Counted from the first letter of the stretch, positions 26,263 through 35,966 are shown. The stretch is DNA of 64,000 nucleotides from CALGYY01 sp963678485 (GCA_963678485.1 OY782882.1:992001-1056000), one strand, 5' to 3'. The notes: generated by a model not told the origin, from the sequence alone. Translations and numbers: made by a program.

Positions 26263-27444
26263 ATGAAACGTACAGCGTTAATTTTTGTTATACTTTGTGG
26301 ATTATTATTTTCCACCTCTGCACACCGCCAATCTACGACGTGCCTCCCGGCGCTGGGAGTCAGAAAAGTTGTGATCGACGCAGGTCATGGTGGAAACGAT
26401 CCGGGAGCAGTAGGCAAGAAATATCGTGAAAGCAATATTGCATTAAGTATTGCTTTGAAGTTAGGCGCATTGATTCATGAGACCTATCCTGATGTTGAAG
26501 TCCTGTACACGCGTAAAACTGACGTATTTGTCGAACTTTACAATCGGGCAAAAATCGCCAATTCTGCAAAAGCCGACCTCTTTATCTCCATCCACTGCAA
26601 TGCTTCAAAATCACCATCAGCATCAGGAACAGAGACATGGGTCATGGGATTGAATAAAAGTCAGGCAAATCTCGAAGTTGCCCGTTTAGAAAACGCAACA
26701 ATATTAATGGAAGATGATTATGAAAATCAGTATGATGGCTTTGATCCAAACTCGCCGGAAGCCAACATCATTTTTTCGCTCTTTCAGAATATCTATCTGG
26801 ACCACAGTCTGGAACTGGCTGCTGGAGTGCAAAATCAATTTGAAAAACGTCTGGGCAGAGTGAATCGTGGGGTCAAACAAGCTGGTTTTTTGGTACTTTA
26901 TAAAACAACAATGCCCGGAATCCTCATTGAATCAGGCTTTATCTCTAATCCTGATGAAGAAGAATACCTTGGATCGTCGAATGGACAGGATTTGATTGCA
27001 TCTGCGATATTCAGAGCCTTCAAGGCCTACAAAGAAAAACTTGAAAGTGGACAAAACACCGAAGATGATCCTATTGAAGACCCAATTATCAAAGATACAA
27101 CAACCACTGTTCATCCTGAAATAAAAGTAACGAACCCTGTGGTTCCCAAAGACACTGTAAAAAAGGCCGATGAAATCTTTTTCCGGGTTCAGTTTGCCAC
27201 CTACACACAGCGTAAAGCTCCCAATAGTCCCGAATTTTCAAAGCTCACGGATGTAAGATATTACCTGCAAAGCGGCATTTACAAATACACCTGCGGCAAT
27301 TTCACCACCATGGAAGAAGCCTTAAAAAGCCAGCAAGAGGTACAAAAATTAGGGTTTAAAGATGCATTTGTGGTGGCTTTCAAAAATGAACAGCGCATCC
27401 CGCCTACGGAAGCGGTTCAGTTGTTAAAAAATTCAAAGAAATAA
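26263..27444 (+). CDS. N-acetylmuramoyl-L-alanine amidase with C-terminal SPOR domain
   Basis: 393 aa. A signal peptide (1-20) is followed by the Amidase_3 domain (about 34-255): zinc ligands H42 ('DAGHGG'), E56 and H111 ('SIHCN'), and catalytic E223 ('LIESGF'). A Pro/Asp-rich linker (about 265-300) leads to a SPOR domain (about 305-378, 'FRVQFATY' and 'GNFTTMEEALKSQQEVQKLGFKDAFVVAF'), which binds denuded glycan strands at division sites. The enzyme cuts the amide bond between MurNAc and the stem peptide, probably at the septum. This amidase-MCE gene pair is common in Bacteroidota; the MCE gene follows after 54 bp. Confidence 0.92.
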   Translation: MKRTALIFVILCGLLFSTSAHRQSTTCLPALGVRKVVIDAGHGGNDPGAVGKKYRESNIALSIALKLGALIHETYPDVEVLYTRKTDVFVELYNRAKIANSAKADLFISIHCNASKSPSASGTETWVMGLNKSQANLEVARLENATILMEDDYENQYDGFDPNSPEANIIFSLFQNIYLDHSLELAAGVQNQFEKRLGRVNRGVKQAGFLVLYKTTMPGILIESGFISNPDEEEYLGSSNGQDLIASAIFRAFKAYKEKLESGQNTEDDPIEDPIIKDTTTTVHPEIKVTNPVVPKDTVKKADEIFFRVQFATYTQRKAPNSPEFSKLTDVRYYLQSGIYKYTCGNFTTMEEALKSQQEVQKLGFKDAFVVAFKNEQRIPPTEAVQLLKNSKK

Positions 27445-27465
27445 TCTTCCTGTGAAATATAATTA

Positions 27466-27473
27466 TAAATTTG
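27466..27473 (+). promoter_or_regulatory. Bacteroidota -7 box (TAAATTTG) for the MCE protein gene
   Basis: Exact TAnnTTTG match between the amidase stop and the MCE start at 27499, so the second gene has its own promoter. Confidence 0.5.
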
Positions 27474-27498
27474 CAGGTCTAACCAAAACTAAGAAGAC

Positions 27499-28506
27499 TT
27501 GAAGATTTCACGGGAAGTAAAAATTGCATTGGTTTTCGTTGTTACACTCTCTTTGTTCATTTGGGGTTTTAATTTCCTTAGTGGCAAGGATGTGTTTTCT
27601 CGCGAGCGCACATTTTACGCAGTGTACGATCAGGTAAATGGCTTAAATGCTGCTAATCCTGTTGTTGTTAACGGTTTCAAGGTAGGCCAGGTTCAGGACA
27701 TTTCGTTTCTTCCTGGGAAATCCGGCAAAATCTTAGTCGAGTTTACCATTACAAACAACGACATTGAGATACCTAAAAATTCAGTTGCAAAGCTTTTTAG
27801 CTCTGATATTCTGGGTTCAAGGGCTATTGACCTTATATTGGGAGATGCAACTACATATGCAAAAGAGGGCGACACCCTTTCTACTGCGCTTGGCGCAACA
27901 CTAGGAGAAGAAGTAAGTGCTCAAATGCTGCCTATCAAGAAAAAGTTCGAATCAGTAATGCTTTCAATTGACTCAGTTTTAGTGATTATTAAGGCTGTAT
28001 TTAATGAGAACACCCGTCAGAATCTTGCACTCAGCTTCGAAAGCATCAAATTAACGATCCGCAATCTCGAACATACTACATATAATATAGACACTCTTGT
28101 CACAACCCAACGCTACAAACTTGCAGGAATTATCAGCAATGTTGAATCAATTTCTGCTAACATTAAAAACAATAACGACAAGATTACAAATATCATTACG
28201 AACTTTTCGAATCTCTCCGATACTTTGGCTAAAGCCAAAATCACCAGTACCATCAATAACGCAAATGATGCACTCAAAGAGTTTAACGACATTATTACAC
28301 GAGTTAATAATGGTGAAGGAACTTTGGGTCAACTCATCAATAACGATTCGCTGTATAAAAATCTTGAAGCTTCATCAGTTCAATTAAATCAACTGATCGA
28401 AGATATCAAGCTGAATCCACAGCGTTATCTGCACTTCTCGGTGATTGGTCGCGGGAAAAAACAAAATGCATACGAGCCTCCTGTCGACAAAAAACAACCG
28501 GAGTAA
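27499..28506 (+). CDS. MlaD/MCE family lipid-transport protein
   Basis: 335 aa. One N-terminal membrane anchor (about 9-27) and an MCE domain (about 37-115, 'YAVYDQVNGLNAANPVVVNGFKVG' and 'FSSDILGSRAIDL') are followed by a long coiled-coil-like helix (about 150-320). This is the architecture of the periplasmic subunit that shuttles phospholipids between membranes with an MlaE permease and MlaF ATPase; those two are not in the window. The start is TTG at 27499, directly after an 'AAGAAG' purine stretch; there is no ATG nearby that would keep the anchor. 'GEGTLGQLINND' near the end is a motif often seen in these proteins. Confidence 0.88.
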   Translation: MKISREVKIALVFVVTLSLFIWGFNFLSGKDVFSRERTFYAVYDQVNGLNAANPVVVNGFKVGQVQDISFLPGKSGKILVEFTITNNDIEIPKNSVAKLFSSDILGSRAIDLILGDATTYAKEGDTLSTALGATLGEEVSAQMLPIKKKFESVMLSIDSVLVIIKAVFNENTRQNLALSFESIKLTIRNLEHTTYNIDTLVTTQRYKLAGIISNVESISANIKNNNDKITNIITNFSNLSDTLAKAKITSTINNANDALKEFNDIITRVNNGEGTLGQLINNDSLYKNLEASSVQLNQLIEDIKLNPQRYLHFSVIGRGKKQNAYEPPVDKKQPE

Positions 28507-28521
28507 TCGATATTGCCCACT

Positions 28522-28881
28522 TTAAGATTTTTCTGATTCCCCTTCAGGCATGGCCTTTTTAAGGTCAATCAAGAATGTACGTATATTCTTAAGCACTTCC
28601 ACAACATCGGCTGTGGTAGAGATTCCTTCAGGCTTTTCGCGCAGTGTATCGCGTGCACCCTGGAGTGTGTAACCCCTCTCCTTTACCAAATGATAGATTA
28701 AACCGAAGGTTTTTACATCCTCACGGGTAAACAGACGATCGCCCTTTTTATTCTTATGGGGCTTAATCATCGGAAATTCCTTTTCCCAAAAGCGAATCAG
28801 CGAAGGGCGCACCTCGAATAATGCAGCCACCTCACCTATCGACCAATACAACTTACCCTCGTCAATTATGCTCGTATCCAT
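28522..28881 (-). CDS. MerR family transcriptional regulator
   Basis: 119 aa. An N-terminal winged helix-turn-helix of the MerR type ('YWSIGEVAALFEVRPSLIRFWEKEF', residues 12-36, then 'GDRLFTREDV') is followed by a short helix with no cysteine or recognisable effector domain. Stand-alone MerR proteins with this short tail are widespread in Bacteroidota and their targets are mostly unknown. It is convergent with the MCE gene (15 bp between the stops). The 205 bases upstream contain no gene but hold a small palindrome at 29001-29021. Confidence 0.88.
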   Translation of the reverse strand: MDTSIIDEGKLYWSIGEVAALFEVRPSLIRFWEKEFPMIKPHKNKKGDRLFTREDVKTFGLIYHLVKERGYTLQGARDTLREKPEGISTTADVVEVLKNIRTFLIDLKKAMPEGESEKS

Positions 28882-29000
28882 TATCGATTCATATTATAAA
28901 TCTTAGCAACTGTTTTGATTTTGTGTTTTATACGTTGAATGTTATTTGACAGCTGCAATTCCAATCACAGGAGTATTAGAAACCGCCCATCGGAGCCGTC

Positions 29001-29021
29001 ATCCCGCACTTGATGCGGGAT
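29001..29021. repeat. Short palindrome of the REP kind
   Basis: Arms ATCCCGCA and TGCGGGAT (29001-29008 and 29014-29021) flank the 5-base loop CTTGA, inside a GTC..CCC context. Elements of this sequence are dispersed in many bacterial genomes, and their translation gives spurious 'SRHPALDAGSP' peptides. Only one copy is in the window. Confidence 0.7.
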
Positions 29022-29086
29022 CCCCTCAATATTCAGCCATTTTAGTATACATATATATTAGCTATTTTAAAAATCAAAACAGTTTC

Positions 29087-30451
29087 TTATTCTGTATAGA
29101 ATTTATAGAACCAAGGAATCGTCTCAATTCCTTTATAAAAATTAAACAGCGGATAATTTTCATTCGGAGAATGTATCGCATCACTTTCCAGACCGAATCC
29201 CATCAGTATGGATTTCACACCTAACACCTCTTCGAATAAAGCGATGATTGGAATACTTCCACCACTACGTGTTGGGATAGGCTTTTTACCAAAGGCCGTC
29301 TCGTATGCTTTGCTTGCGGCCAGATAAGCTTTTGTATTGGTGGGTGACACATAGCCTTCGCCACCATGCAAATCCTTCACTTTCACTGTAACGCCTTTAG
29401 GTGCTATTGAAAGGAAATGGTCTTCGAAAAGCTTGGATATTTTCTTTGAATTCTGATGAGGAACCAAACGCATAGAAATCTTCGCATAGGCTTTAGAAGG
29501 AATAATAGTTTTTGCACCTTCACCCGTATAGCCGCTCCACATCCCGTTTACATCAAGTGTGGGGCGAATCCCTGTTCGTTCGAGACTGGTATATCCTTCC
29601 TCTCCAACGATATCATCGATACCCAGACTTTTCTTATACTTTTCAAGATCAAAAGGAGCACGATTCATTTCCGCCCGTTCTTCAGCAGATAAGACCAACA
29701 CATCATCGTAGAATCCCGGAATGGTTACCCTGTTCATTTCATCCTTGAGTGAAGCAATCATTTCACACAAGACATTGGCAGGATTAGCGACAGCTCCACC
29801 GAAAATACCGGAATGCAGATCATGATCCGGACCAGTAACTTCAACCTCCATATAGCTTAATCCGCGTAATCCGCAGGTTATTGAAGGAATATCCTGCGCA
29901 ATCATTCCGGTATCGCTCACTAAAATAATATCACACTTTAACAGCTCCTTGTGTTCCTTGCAAAAAGGCCCCAGACTAGGCGATCCAACTTCCTCTTCAC
30001 CTTCGAGCATAAATTTTACATTGCAGGGAAGCTGATTTGTTTTTACCATGTATTCGAATGCCTTAGCCTGCATGAAGAGTTGCCCCTTATCGTCATCCGC
30101 ACCACGCGCAATGATTTTTCCATCAACCACCTGAGGATCGAATGGATCTGGAATAGTCCATAATTCAAGGGGTTCAGCAGGTTGTACATCATAGTGACCA
30201 TATACCATTACCGTAGGCTTTGAAGGATCGATAATCTTCTCTGCATATACAATAGGGTTTCCCTGCGCAGGCATAACCTCAGCTTTATCAGCACCACATA
30301 GCAACAATTGCTGTTTAAGATACTCAGCAGCTCTGATCATATCAGCCTTATTCTCTGGCTTAGCACTCACCGATGGGATGCGAATAAAATCAAACAATTC
30401 GCTTAAAAAACGATCTTTATTGGCCTCAATATAATTTTTGATATCTTTCAT
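29087..30451 (-). CDS. M20 family dipeptidase
   Basis: 454 aa from the ATG at 30451; an upstream in-frame start at 30526 would overlap deoC by 50 bp. Zinc-binding and catalytic residues of the M20 peptidases are visible: 'YGHYDVQP' with H86 and D88, 'GADDDKGQ' with the bridging aspartate near 119-120, and 'EGEEEVGSP' with the catalytic glutamate pair. The later 'RLVPHQNSKKI' and 'RSGGSIPI' segments are as in carnosinase/CNDP-type dipeptidases. No signal peptide, so cytosolic. The gene follows deoC by 25 bp and is probably the end of an operon with it. Substrate range cannot be told; broad dipeptide hydrolysis is usual. Confidence 0.9.
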   Translation of the reverse strand: MKDIKNYIEANKDRFLSELFDFIRIPSVSAKPENKADMIRAAEYLKQQLLLCGADKAEVMPAQGNPIVYAEKIIDPSKPTVMVYGHYDVQPAEPLELWTIPDPFDPQVVDGKIIARGADDDKGQLFMQAKAFEYMVKTNQLPCNVKFMLEGEEEVGSPSLGPFCKEHKELLKCDIILVSDTGMIAQDIPSITCGLRGLSYMEVEVTGPDHDLHSGIFGGAVANPANVLCEMIASLKDEMNRVTIPGFYDDVLVLSAEERAEMNRAPFDLEKYKKSLGIDDIVGEEGYTSLERTGIRPTLDVNGMWSGYTGEGAKTIIPSKAYAKISMRLVPHQNSKKISKLFEDHFLSIAPKGVTVKVKDLHGGEGYVSPTNTKAYLAASKAYETAFGKKPIPTRSGGSIPIIALFEEVLGVKSILMGFGLESDAIHSPNENYPLFNFYKGIETIPWFYKFYTE

Positions 30452-30476
30452 ATGTTCAATAGAATAATAAAATAAA

Positions 30477-31316
30477 TTAATTTGAAAGTTCTGCAACGAT
30501 TTTATCAGCCAAGCGACTGGCACCAAACCTCAGCCACTTATTGTTCATCCAAGCCTCACCAAGAATACGATCAACGAGTAATAAATAACCTAAGGCCTGA
30601 TCCGGGTCTGAAATACCGCCGGCAGGTTTAAAGCCAATCATAATTCCGGTTTTTTCAAAATATTCCTTAATGGTTTCCAGCATCACTACAGTGGCAAACT
30701 CAGTTGCTGCCACAGGAATTTTTCCTGTTGAAGTTTTTATAAAATCAGCCCCTGATAGGATGGCAATTTCACTAGCCTTGCGGATATTTGCGGCAGTCAG
30801 CAACTCCCCCGTTTCCAGTATCACCTTTAAATGCGCTTTACCACAGGCCTTTTTAATGGCAGCAATTTCCGCGGCAACTACATCATATTTGCCTTCGAGA
30901 AAAGTTCCTCTGGAAATCACCATATCGATTTCATCCGCACCTTGTTGTGCTGTCCATTCTACTTCTGCAACCTTTACATGGATGGGCGACTGTCCCGAAG
31001 GAAAAGCTCCTGCAACTGCGGCAACACTTAACCCACTTCCCTTGAGTTGCTCTTTAGCAAGCGCTGCAAAGGGAGGATAAACACAGACTGCTGCCGTATT
31101 TGGCAGTCCTGCCAATTCAAAGGTTCTTGCCTTTTTGCAAAGTGCAATGACTCTTTCCTGAGTATCCGATCCTTCGAGTGTCGTCAGATCAATACAGTTC
31201 AACACCAGGCGCAGTGCGGCTTTTCTGTCGAGTGAACGAAAACCCGGAGCTTTAATCTCCTGGATATGCTTTTCCATTTGCTCCGGTGTATAATCCGGAT
31301 AGCTGATAAAATTCAT
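30477..31316 (-). CDS. deoC: Deoxyribose-phosphate aldolase
   Basis: 279 aa. The Schiff-base lysine is in 'DFIKTSTGK' (near residue 195), and 'DEIDMVISRGTFLEG' with 'KVILETGELL' carry the other active-site residues of this TIM-barrel aldolase. It splits 2-deoxy-D-ribose-5-phosphate into acetaldehyde and glyceraldehyde-3-phosphate, the last step of deoxynucleoside degradation. The N-terminus is longer than in E. coli ('YTPEQMEKHIQEI'), as is common in this phylum. It sits 16 bp after the CocE-type gene and 25 bp before the dipeptidase, so the three may be one transcript. The NupG-like transporter could supply its substrate's precursor. Confidence 0.93.
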   Translation of the reverse strand: MNFISYPDYTPEQMEKHIQEIKAPGFRSLDRKAALRLVLNCIDLTTLEGSDTQERVIALCKKARTFELAGLPNTAAVCVYPPFAALAKEQLKGSGLSVAAVAGAFPSGQSPIHVKVAEVEWTAQQGADEIDMVISRGTFLEGKYDVVAAEIAAIKKACGKAHLKVILETGELLTAANIRKASEIAILSGADFIKTSTGKIPVAATEFATVVMLETIKEYFEKTGIMIGFKPAGGISDPDQALGYLLLVDRILGEAWMNNKWLRFGASRLADKIVAELSN

Positions 31317-31332
31317 ATGAATTATATTAATA

Positions 31333-33237
31333 TTAATGCGTTATAATAAATTTTATTGATTGTTCTCCATCGTGCAAATAATACATACCCGATGGCCACG
31401 AATTAGTATCTATCTTCAAACTTTTTTCACCCTTCCTGAGATTGTGCTCAAAAACGCAAGCCCCGTTATTATTGAGAACCCGCAGCATCCTATTGTTGCT
31501 TTCTGAATTAAAATATACGACAACTTCATCACTGGCCGGATTTGGAACAAGCTGCAAATGGGATATTTCATTTACTCCTTCGTCCATTCCTCCAACAAAA
31601 TCTACAAGTGGCAATTCTACATATGATGCGAAGGTTGGATTAAGATAAATATTCGAAGTAGCGATAAGTGAATCACCAGCAGTGTACATTGCAAGACCAT
31701 TATTCAGATTGCAGTCATAGCGGGGATAATTAGAGGATGACACATCCACTCTTATGCTATGTCCCGTTAAAAAAGTATTCGCAACATCCGCTAATTCGAT
31801 TACTATTTCATACACTGAACCTGGAACAGCAGAGGCGGTATCGGCAGCAGAATAGCCATCTCTGAACCTTAATCGACGAATGCCATCGGCCAATAACATC
31901 GATCGTCCGTCGGGATAAACATCCGTCAAGCGGATTGCATAATCAGTATCTTTACGATCGCAGCTAACAAATAAATGCACCACCGCTTTCCCTTTCATTA
32001 CAACATCCTGCGTAAGCACAACTGTGGAGAACTTTAGCACATCGCTGCGACTTTCCACAATGGGCGCCTGATCATAAGGTCCCTGATCAAGATCAGGCCG
32101 AAGCGTTGCGCCACCTATGGTCGGTGAAGGATCTTTGGAATCATAAGATAAAACATTAATATCTCCAATACTTTGAGGCACATAAGGATTTAAATTACCT
32201 CCGGAATGCAGGTATAGTCTATAAGGCGTAACATCTGCAGTCGGCCAGGATTCGGCTGCATTCCATACATTGGTTCCCATTTGAAAATATTGCACATGCG
32301 GAACCGAAGTATACCAGCTGCTATCAGTACCATTCAAATAAAAAGCAAAGAAAAGGCGTGCAAGTGAATCGCTCCAGCCGAGCGCTTCATAATAATAAAG
32401 TTCTCCCTGCTGAGCTGAGCCAACCTGTACTGGGCCAAATCCGCCATGCGCCCAGGGTCCCATCATAAGGTACTGCTGATTGCGAACAGCTACTGCAGCG
32501 GATGTCCGTAGCGCCTGATGCATAGCGAGAATCGGAATGGTTCCATGATCATACCAGCCCCCGATCATAAACATAGGTACCTCAATTGAATCAGGATACC
32601 ATCCTGAGGGCTCAATGAAATATTGCCAGGCTAAATCATAGGTCGGGTAAGGATCAACCACAAGGGATAAACCAAACCCAAGTGCATCAAGCTGTTCAAC
32701 ATATTCTGTACGATAAACACCACCCGGATAGTATTCACGATATTCAAATTGTGGGGATGCAACGAGTGGAATACAACACACTAAATGCGGTGGTTGTGTT
32801 TTGGCTGTCTGAAACTGTATCTTCCCTAATGCTGAAGGTCCCCAAGTACCAATCTTCCCATTTGACCAGCTTCGCGTTGCAATCCATTCTACAAGATCAT
32901 ATCCATCTTTACCGCGATCGTATCCATTAACATTGGCCGCCATAGATCCGAAAAAGCCACGCCAATCGGCAATTACATAAGCGTACGGACAGGAGGATAA
33001 ATTTGAACCATATAAAGGCAGACCTGATAAGCGATAGGCTTGACGATTATAGGGAGTTTGGATCAACACTGTTGAATAAACCGCTCCACTCCCGCCATCG
33101 GGGATATAAATATCCACCGCAATTTTTTTTCCATCGCGCATTACAATGCTATCAACATAGGTCGGACTTACCATTGCATATGAGGATAAATGGACACAGC
33201 AACAGAGTATAAAAAAGTTCAACAAGCGATTTTTCAT
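31333..33237 (-). CDS. CocE/NonD-family secreted hydrolase with T9SS C-terminal sorting domain
   Basis: 634 aa with a signal peptide (1-21). The N-terminal alpha/beta hydrolase domain carries 'ADWRGFFGS' (90-98) and the nucleophile 'GTWGPSALGKIQ' with Ser135. A C-terminal jellyroll (about 380-545), as in cocaine esterase and Xaa-Pro dipeptidyl-peptidases, follows. Residues about 560-634 ('LVPNPASDEVVVYF' to 'GMYYLHDGEQSIKFIITH') are a type A T9SS sorting domain, so the protein leaves the cell via the type IX system and is probably fixed to the surface. Likely substrates are acyl esters or Xaa-Pro peptides. It lies 16 bp ahead of deoC on the same strand. Confidence 0.88.
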   Translation of the reverse strand: MKNRLLNFFILCCCVHLSSYAMVSPTYVDSIVMRDGKKIAVDIYIPDGGSGAVYSTVLIQTPYNRQAYRLSGLPLYGSNLSSCPYAYVIADWRGFFGSMAANVNGYDRGKDGYDLVEWIATRSWSNGKIGTWGPSALGKIQFQTAKTQPPHLVCCIPLVASPQFEYREYYPGGVYRTEYVEQLDALGFGLSLVVDPYPTYDLAWQYFIEPSGWYPDSIEVPMFMIGGWYDHGTIPILAMHQALRTSAAVAVRNQQYLMMGPWAHGGFGPVQVGSAQQGELYYYEALGWSDSLARLFFAFYLNGTDSSWYTSVPHVQYFQMGTNVWNAAESWPTADVTPYRLYLHSGGNLNPYVPQSIGDINVLSYDSKDPSPTIGGATLRPDLDQGPYDQAPIVESRSDVLKFSTVVLTQDVVMKGKAVVHLFVSCDRKDTDYAIRLTDVYPDGRSMLLADGIRRLRFRDGYSAADTASAVPGSVYEIVIELADVANTFLTGHSIRVDVSSSNYPRYDCNLNNGLAMYTAGDSLIATSNIYLNPTFASYVELPLVDFVGGMDEGVNEISHLQLVPNPASDEVVVYFNSESNNRMLRVLNNNGACVFEHNLRKGEKSLKIDTNSWPSGMYYLHDGEQSIKFIITH

Positions 33238-33310
33238 AGCGGATAATTTCTGGTTAAAGGTACAAAATCCCTAAAAAACAACAAGGATTTTTTGCGTTGA
33301 CCAATTATTG

Positions 33311-33318
33311 TAAATTTG
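33311..33318 (+). promoter_or_regulatory. Bacteroidota -7 box (TAAATTTG) for hutU
   Basis: Exact TAnnTTTG match; the ATG at 33334 starts 15 nt downstream. It overlaps an in-frame TTG (33316), which therefore is not the start. Confidence 0.6.
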
Positions 33319-33333
33319 CAAAAAATCTTTCGC

Positions 33334-35349
33334 ATGAGTACGTATAATGAATTTCAATTACAGATCCTCCAGGGGATTCCTTCTTCTTTACCAGAACCTC
33401 AGCCTTATGATCCACAGATCAATCATGCCCCAAGGCGAAAAGAAATATTGAGTCCACAGGAAAAGAAACTGGCTCTGGCTAATGCGCTTCGCTATTTCGA
33501 CCCAAAACATCACGATGTGCTGGCACCGGAATTCTTAAAAGAATTAAAGGACTATGGAAGAATATACATGTATCGCTTTCGTCCTACTTACAAAATATAT
33601 GCACGCAGCATCGATGAATTTCCCTACAAATCAAGACAAGCAGCGGCAATCATGCTGATGTTGTCGAACAATCTCGACATTGCTGTAGCACAACATCCTC
33701 ATGAACTTATCACCTATGGCGGGAATGGTGCTGTTTTCCAAAACTGGGCACAATACCTACTGACCATGCAGTATTTAGCTACCATGACCGATGAGCAAAC
33801 GCTGGCAATGTACTCTGGCCATCCCATGGGACTTTTCCCTTCTCATCCCGATGCCCCACGTGTGGTGGTGACGAATGGTATGGTGATTCCAAATTATTCC
33901 AAGCCCGACGATTGGGAACGATTCAATGCATTAGGAGTTTCTCAATATGGCCAAATGACGGCCGGTTCATTTATGTACATCGGTCCGCAAGGGATAGTGC
34001 ACGGCACTACCATTACGGTATTAAATGCTGGTCGTTTAACTGATAAAACCGGTCAGGGCTTGGGTGGAAAAGTATTCGTGACTTCCGGTTTGGGAGGAAT
34101 GTCAGGTGCCCAGCCAAAAGCCGCAGTAATCGCAGGCGCCATCGGAGTAATCGCCGAAATCAATCCAAAAGCAACGCATACGCGCCATTCGCAGGGATGG
34201 GTGGATGAAGTCTATGATAATCTCGAGTTATTGCTTGCCCGCATCGAAAAGGCTCGTGCTGCAAAAGAAGCCGTATCACTGGCTTATCAAGGCAATGTGG
34301 TAGATTTATGGGAATTTTTTGCCAGTAAAAATGTTCACATCGATATGGGATCCGATCAAACTTCATTACATAATCCATGGGCTGGCGGGTATTATCCAGC
34401 AGGATTAAGTCTGGAAGAATCTCAAAAGATGATGGCCGAAAACCCGGCCCTCTTCAAAGAAAAAGTTCAGGAGTCCTTACGACGTCAGGTAGTAGCCATT
34501 AACAAACTCACAGCAAATGGCATGTACTTCTTTGATTATGGCAATGCCTTTTTGCTTGAATCAGGTCGCGCTAATGCAGAAATTATGAAGGCTGACGGCA
34601 GTTTTCGTTATCCCTCCTATGTGCAGGATATTATGGGACCAATGTGTTTCGACTACGGATTCGGGCCTTTCAGATGGGTATGTACTTCTTCAAAACCTGA
34701 AGATCTGGATTTGAGCGATAAAATTGCGATGGATGTATTAGAAGAACTTAGTAAGACTTCGCCTATTGAAATCAAGCAACAGATGGCGGATAATATTAAG
34801 TGGATTCAGGGCGCCAAGGAAAATAAATTAGTAGTAGGATCACAAGCCCGCATTTTATATGCGGATGCAGAAGGCCGTACTAAAATTGCCGCAGCCTTCA
34901 ATCAGGCTATTCGTGAAGGAAAGATTAGCGCACCTATTGTGCTTGGACGCGATCACCACGATGTTTCCGGCACCGATTCTCCATTCAGAGAAACCTCTAA
35001 TATATACGACGGAAGCCGGTTTACAGCTGATATGGCAATTCAAAATGTTATTGGTGATTCTTTCCGCGGTGCAACCTGGGTTTCGATACACAACGGTGGC
35101 GGCGTTGGCTGGGGCGAAGTAATTAACGGCGGTTTTGGGATGGTGCTCGATGGGAGCGCTGATGCTGACCGACGGTTGAAAAACATGCTCTTTTGGGATG
35201 TGAATAACGGAATCTCCCGCCGCTCCTGGGCACGCAACGAAGGTGCTATATTCGCCATCAAACGTGCTATGCAGGCGGAACCCCGTTTAAAGGTAACGTT
35301 GCCAAACCTTATAGATTCAGGAAAACTTGATACGTTCTTCAATGAATAA
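33334..35349 (+). CDS. hutU: Urocanate hydratase
   Basis: 671 aa, in the size class of the long urocanases. NAD-binding and catalytic segments are clear: 'YGGNGAVFQNWAQYLLTMQYL', 'TAGSFMYIGPQGIVHGT', 'FVTSGLGGMSGAQPKAA' and 'HNGGGVGWGEVINGGFGMVLDG'. The enzyme adds water to urocanate to give 4-imidazolone-5-propionate, the second step of histidine breakdown. The other hut genes (hutH, hutI, hutG) are not adjacent; they may be elsewhere. Single gene with its own promoter; the start is set by that promoter. The hydrolase promoter side is AT-rich and otherwise empty. Confidence 0.96.
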   Translation: MSTYNEFQLQILQGIPSSLPEPQPYDPQINHAPRRKEILSPQEKKLALANALRYFDPKHHDVLAPEFLKELKDYGRIYMYRFRPTYKIYARSIDEFPYKSRQAAAIMLMLSNNLDIAVAQHPHELITYGGNGAVFQNWAQYLLTMQYLATMTDEQTLAMYSGHPMGLFPSHPDAPRVVVTNGMVIPNYSKPDDWERFNALGVSQYGQMTAGSFMYIGPQGIVHGTTITVLNAGRLTDKTGQGLGGKVFVTSGLGGMSGAQPKAAVIAGAIGVIAEINPKATHTRHSQGWVDEVYDNLELLLARIEKARAAKEAVSLAYQGNVVDLWEFFASKNVHIDMGSDQTSLHNPWAGGYYPAGLSLEESQKMMAENPALFKEKVQESLRRQVVAINKLTANGMYFFDYGNAFLLESGRANAEIMKADGSFRYPSYVQDIMGPMCFDYGFGPFRWVCTSSKPEDLDLSDKIAMDVLEELSKTSPIEIKQQMADNIKWIQGAKENKLVVGSQARILYADAEGRTKIAAAFNQAIREGKISAPIVLGRDHHDVSGTDSPFRETSNIYDGSRFTADMAIQNVIGDSFRGATWVSIHNGGGVGWGEVINGGFGMVLDGSADADRRLKNMLFWDVNNGISRRSWARNEGAIFAIKRAMQAEPRLKVTLPNLIDSGKLDTFFNE

Positions 35350-35379
35350 TATCTGAGAATCTTTGAAAACTACGCGCAA

Positions 35380-35409
35380 TTGACTATTTTTGTATAGGCA
35401 CTATTTTTG
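35380..35409 (+). promoter_or_regulatory. Bacteroidota promoter (TTG at 35380-35382, TATTTTTG at 35402-35409) for the small lipoprotein
   Basis: Both elements match the consensus, with a 19-nt spacer. A second TATTTTTG box at 35385-35392 overlaps the spacer. The ATG at 35439 is 29 nt downstream. Confidence 0.65.
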
Positions 35410-35438
35410 CAAAGCCCGCGCCCCCAAAAAATAACATT

Positions 35439-35843
35439 ATGAAAAAGCTCGCATATTTTCTTTCAACGCTAATGGTCGTTAGCTTCCTTGCACTATCATC
35501 CTGCGAAGACCCGAATGTTACTCCCGATGATACAGACGTCAGAGCAAAATACACTTACACGTGGACCTGTACGGAAGAAGGTGGGATGTCCTACCCCGTC
35601 ACCATTAGTCTCGATGCCTCTAATTCCTCGCAGGTATTAATTGCAAATTTCCACTATTTTGGAAATAACGAAAAAGCAAAAGCCATCGCTACTACCAACA
35701 ATCTCACATTACCTTCACAAGAAGTCTGTGCGAACACAATTAATGGAAGCGGCACACTGACCAATTCAAACAAAATCACGATGAAGTATTATGTAAATAA
35801 TCATTCTACTACCGATACGGTAAATGCCACTTACACTAAGTAA
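35439..35843 (+). CDS. Small lipoprotein of unknown function
   Basis: 134 aa. A lipoprotein signal with C22 ('ALSSC') precedes a mature part of about 110 residues that is beta-rich and Thr/Asn-rich, including 'TYTWTCTEEGGMSYPVTISL' and 'VCANTINGSGTLTNSNKITMKYYVN'. The pattern fits the small lipocalin-like or Ig-like lipoproteins frequent in this phylum, but no family is certain. Single gene with its own strong-looking promoter and a clear terminator, so it may be well expressed. Confidence 0.7.
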   Translation: MKKLAYFLSTLMVVSFLALSSCEDPNVTPDDTDVRAKYTYTWTCTEEGGMSYPVTISLDASNSSQVLIANFHYFGNNEKAKAIATTNNLTLPSQEVCANTINGSGTLTNSNKITMKYYVNNHSTTDTVNATYTK

Positions 35844-35866
35844 CGACAAGAGATTTATCTACTGCG

Positions 35867-35898
35867 AAGCCGCCTCGAAAGGGCGGTTTTGTTTTTTT
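35867..35898 (+). terminator. Intrinsic terminator after the small lipoprotein gene
   Basis: AAGCCGCCT pairs (two G-U) with GGGCGGTTT around a CGAAA loop, followed by a T-rich run that is interrupted by one G. Confidence 0.8.
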
Positions 35899-35966
35899 AT
35901 AAAGAATGAAAAATCGAAAACACAAGCATTCGGCAGCAGTCCCAAGACAGCGCATAAAAAAGTAAC

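Noticed and set aside
28946..29224. 92-aa open frame with 'SRHPALDAGSP'
   Set aside because: This peptide is the standard translation product of a dispersed palindrome (29001-29021), and the frame runs into the dipeptidase gene on the other strand.
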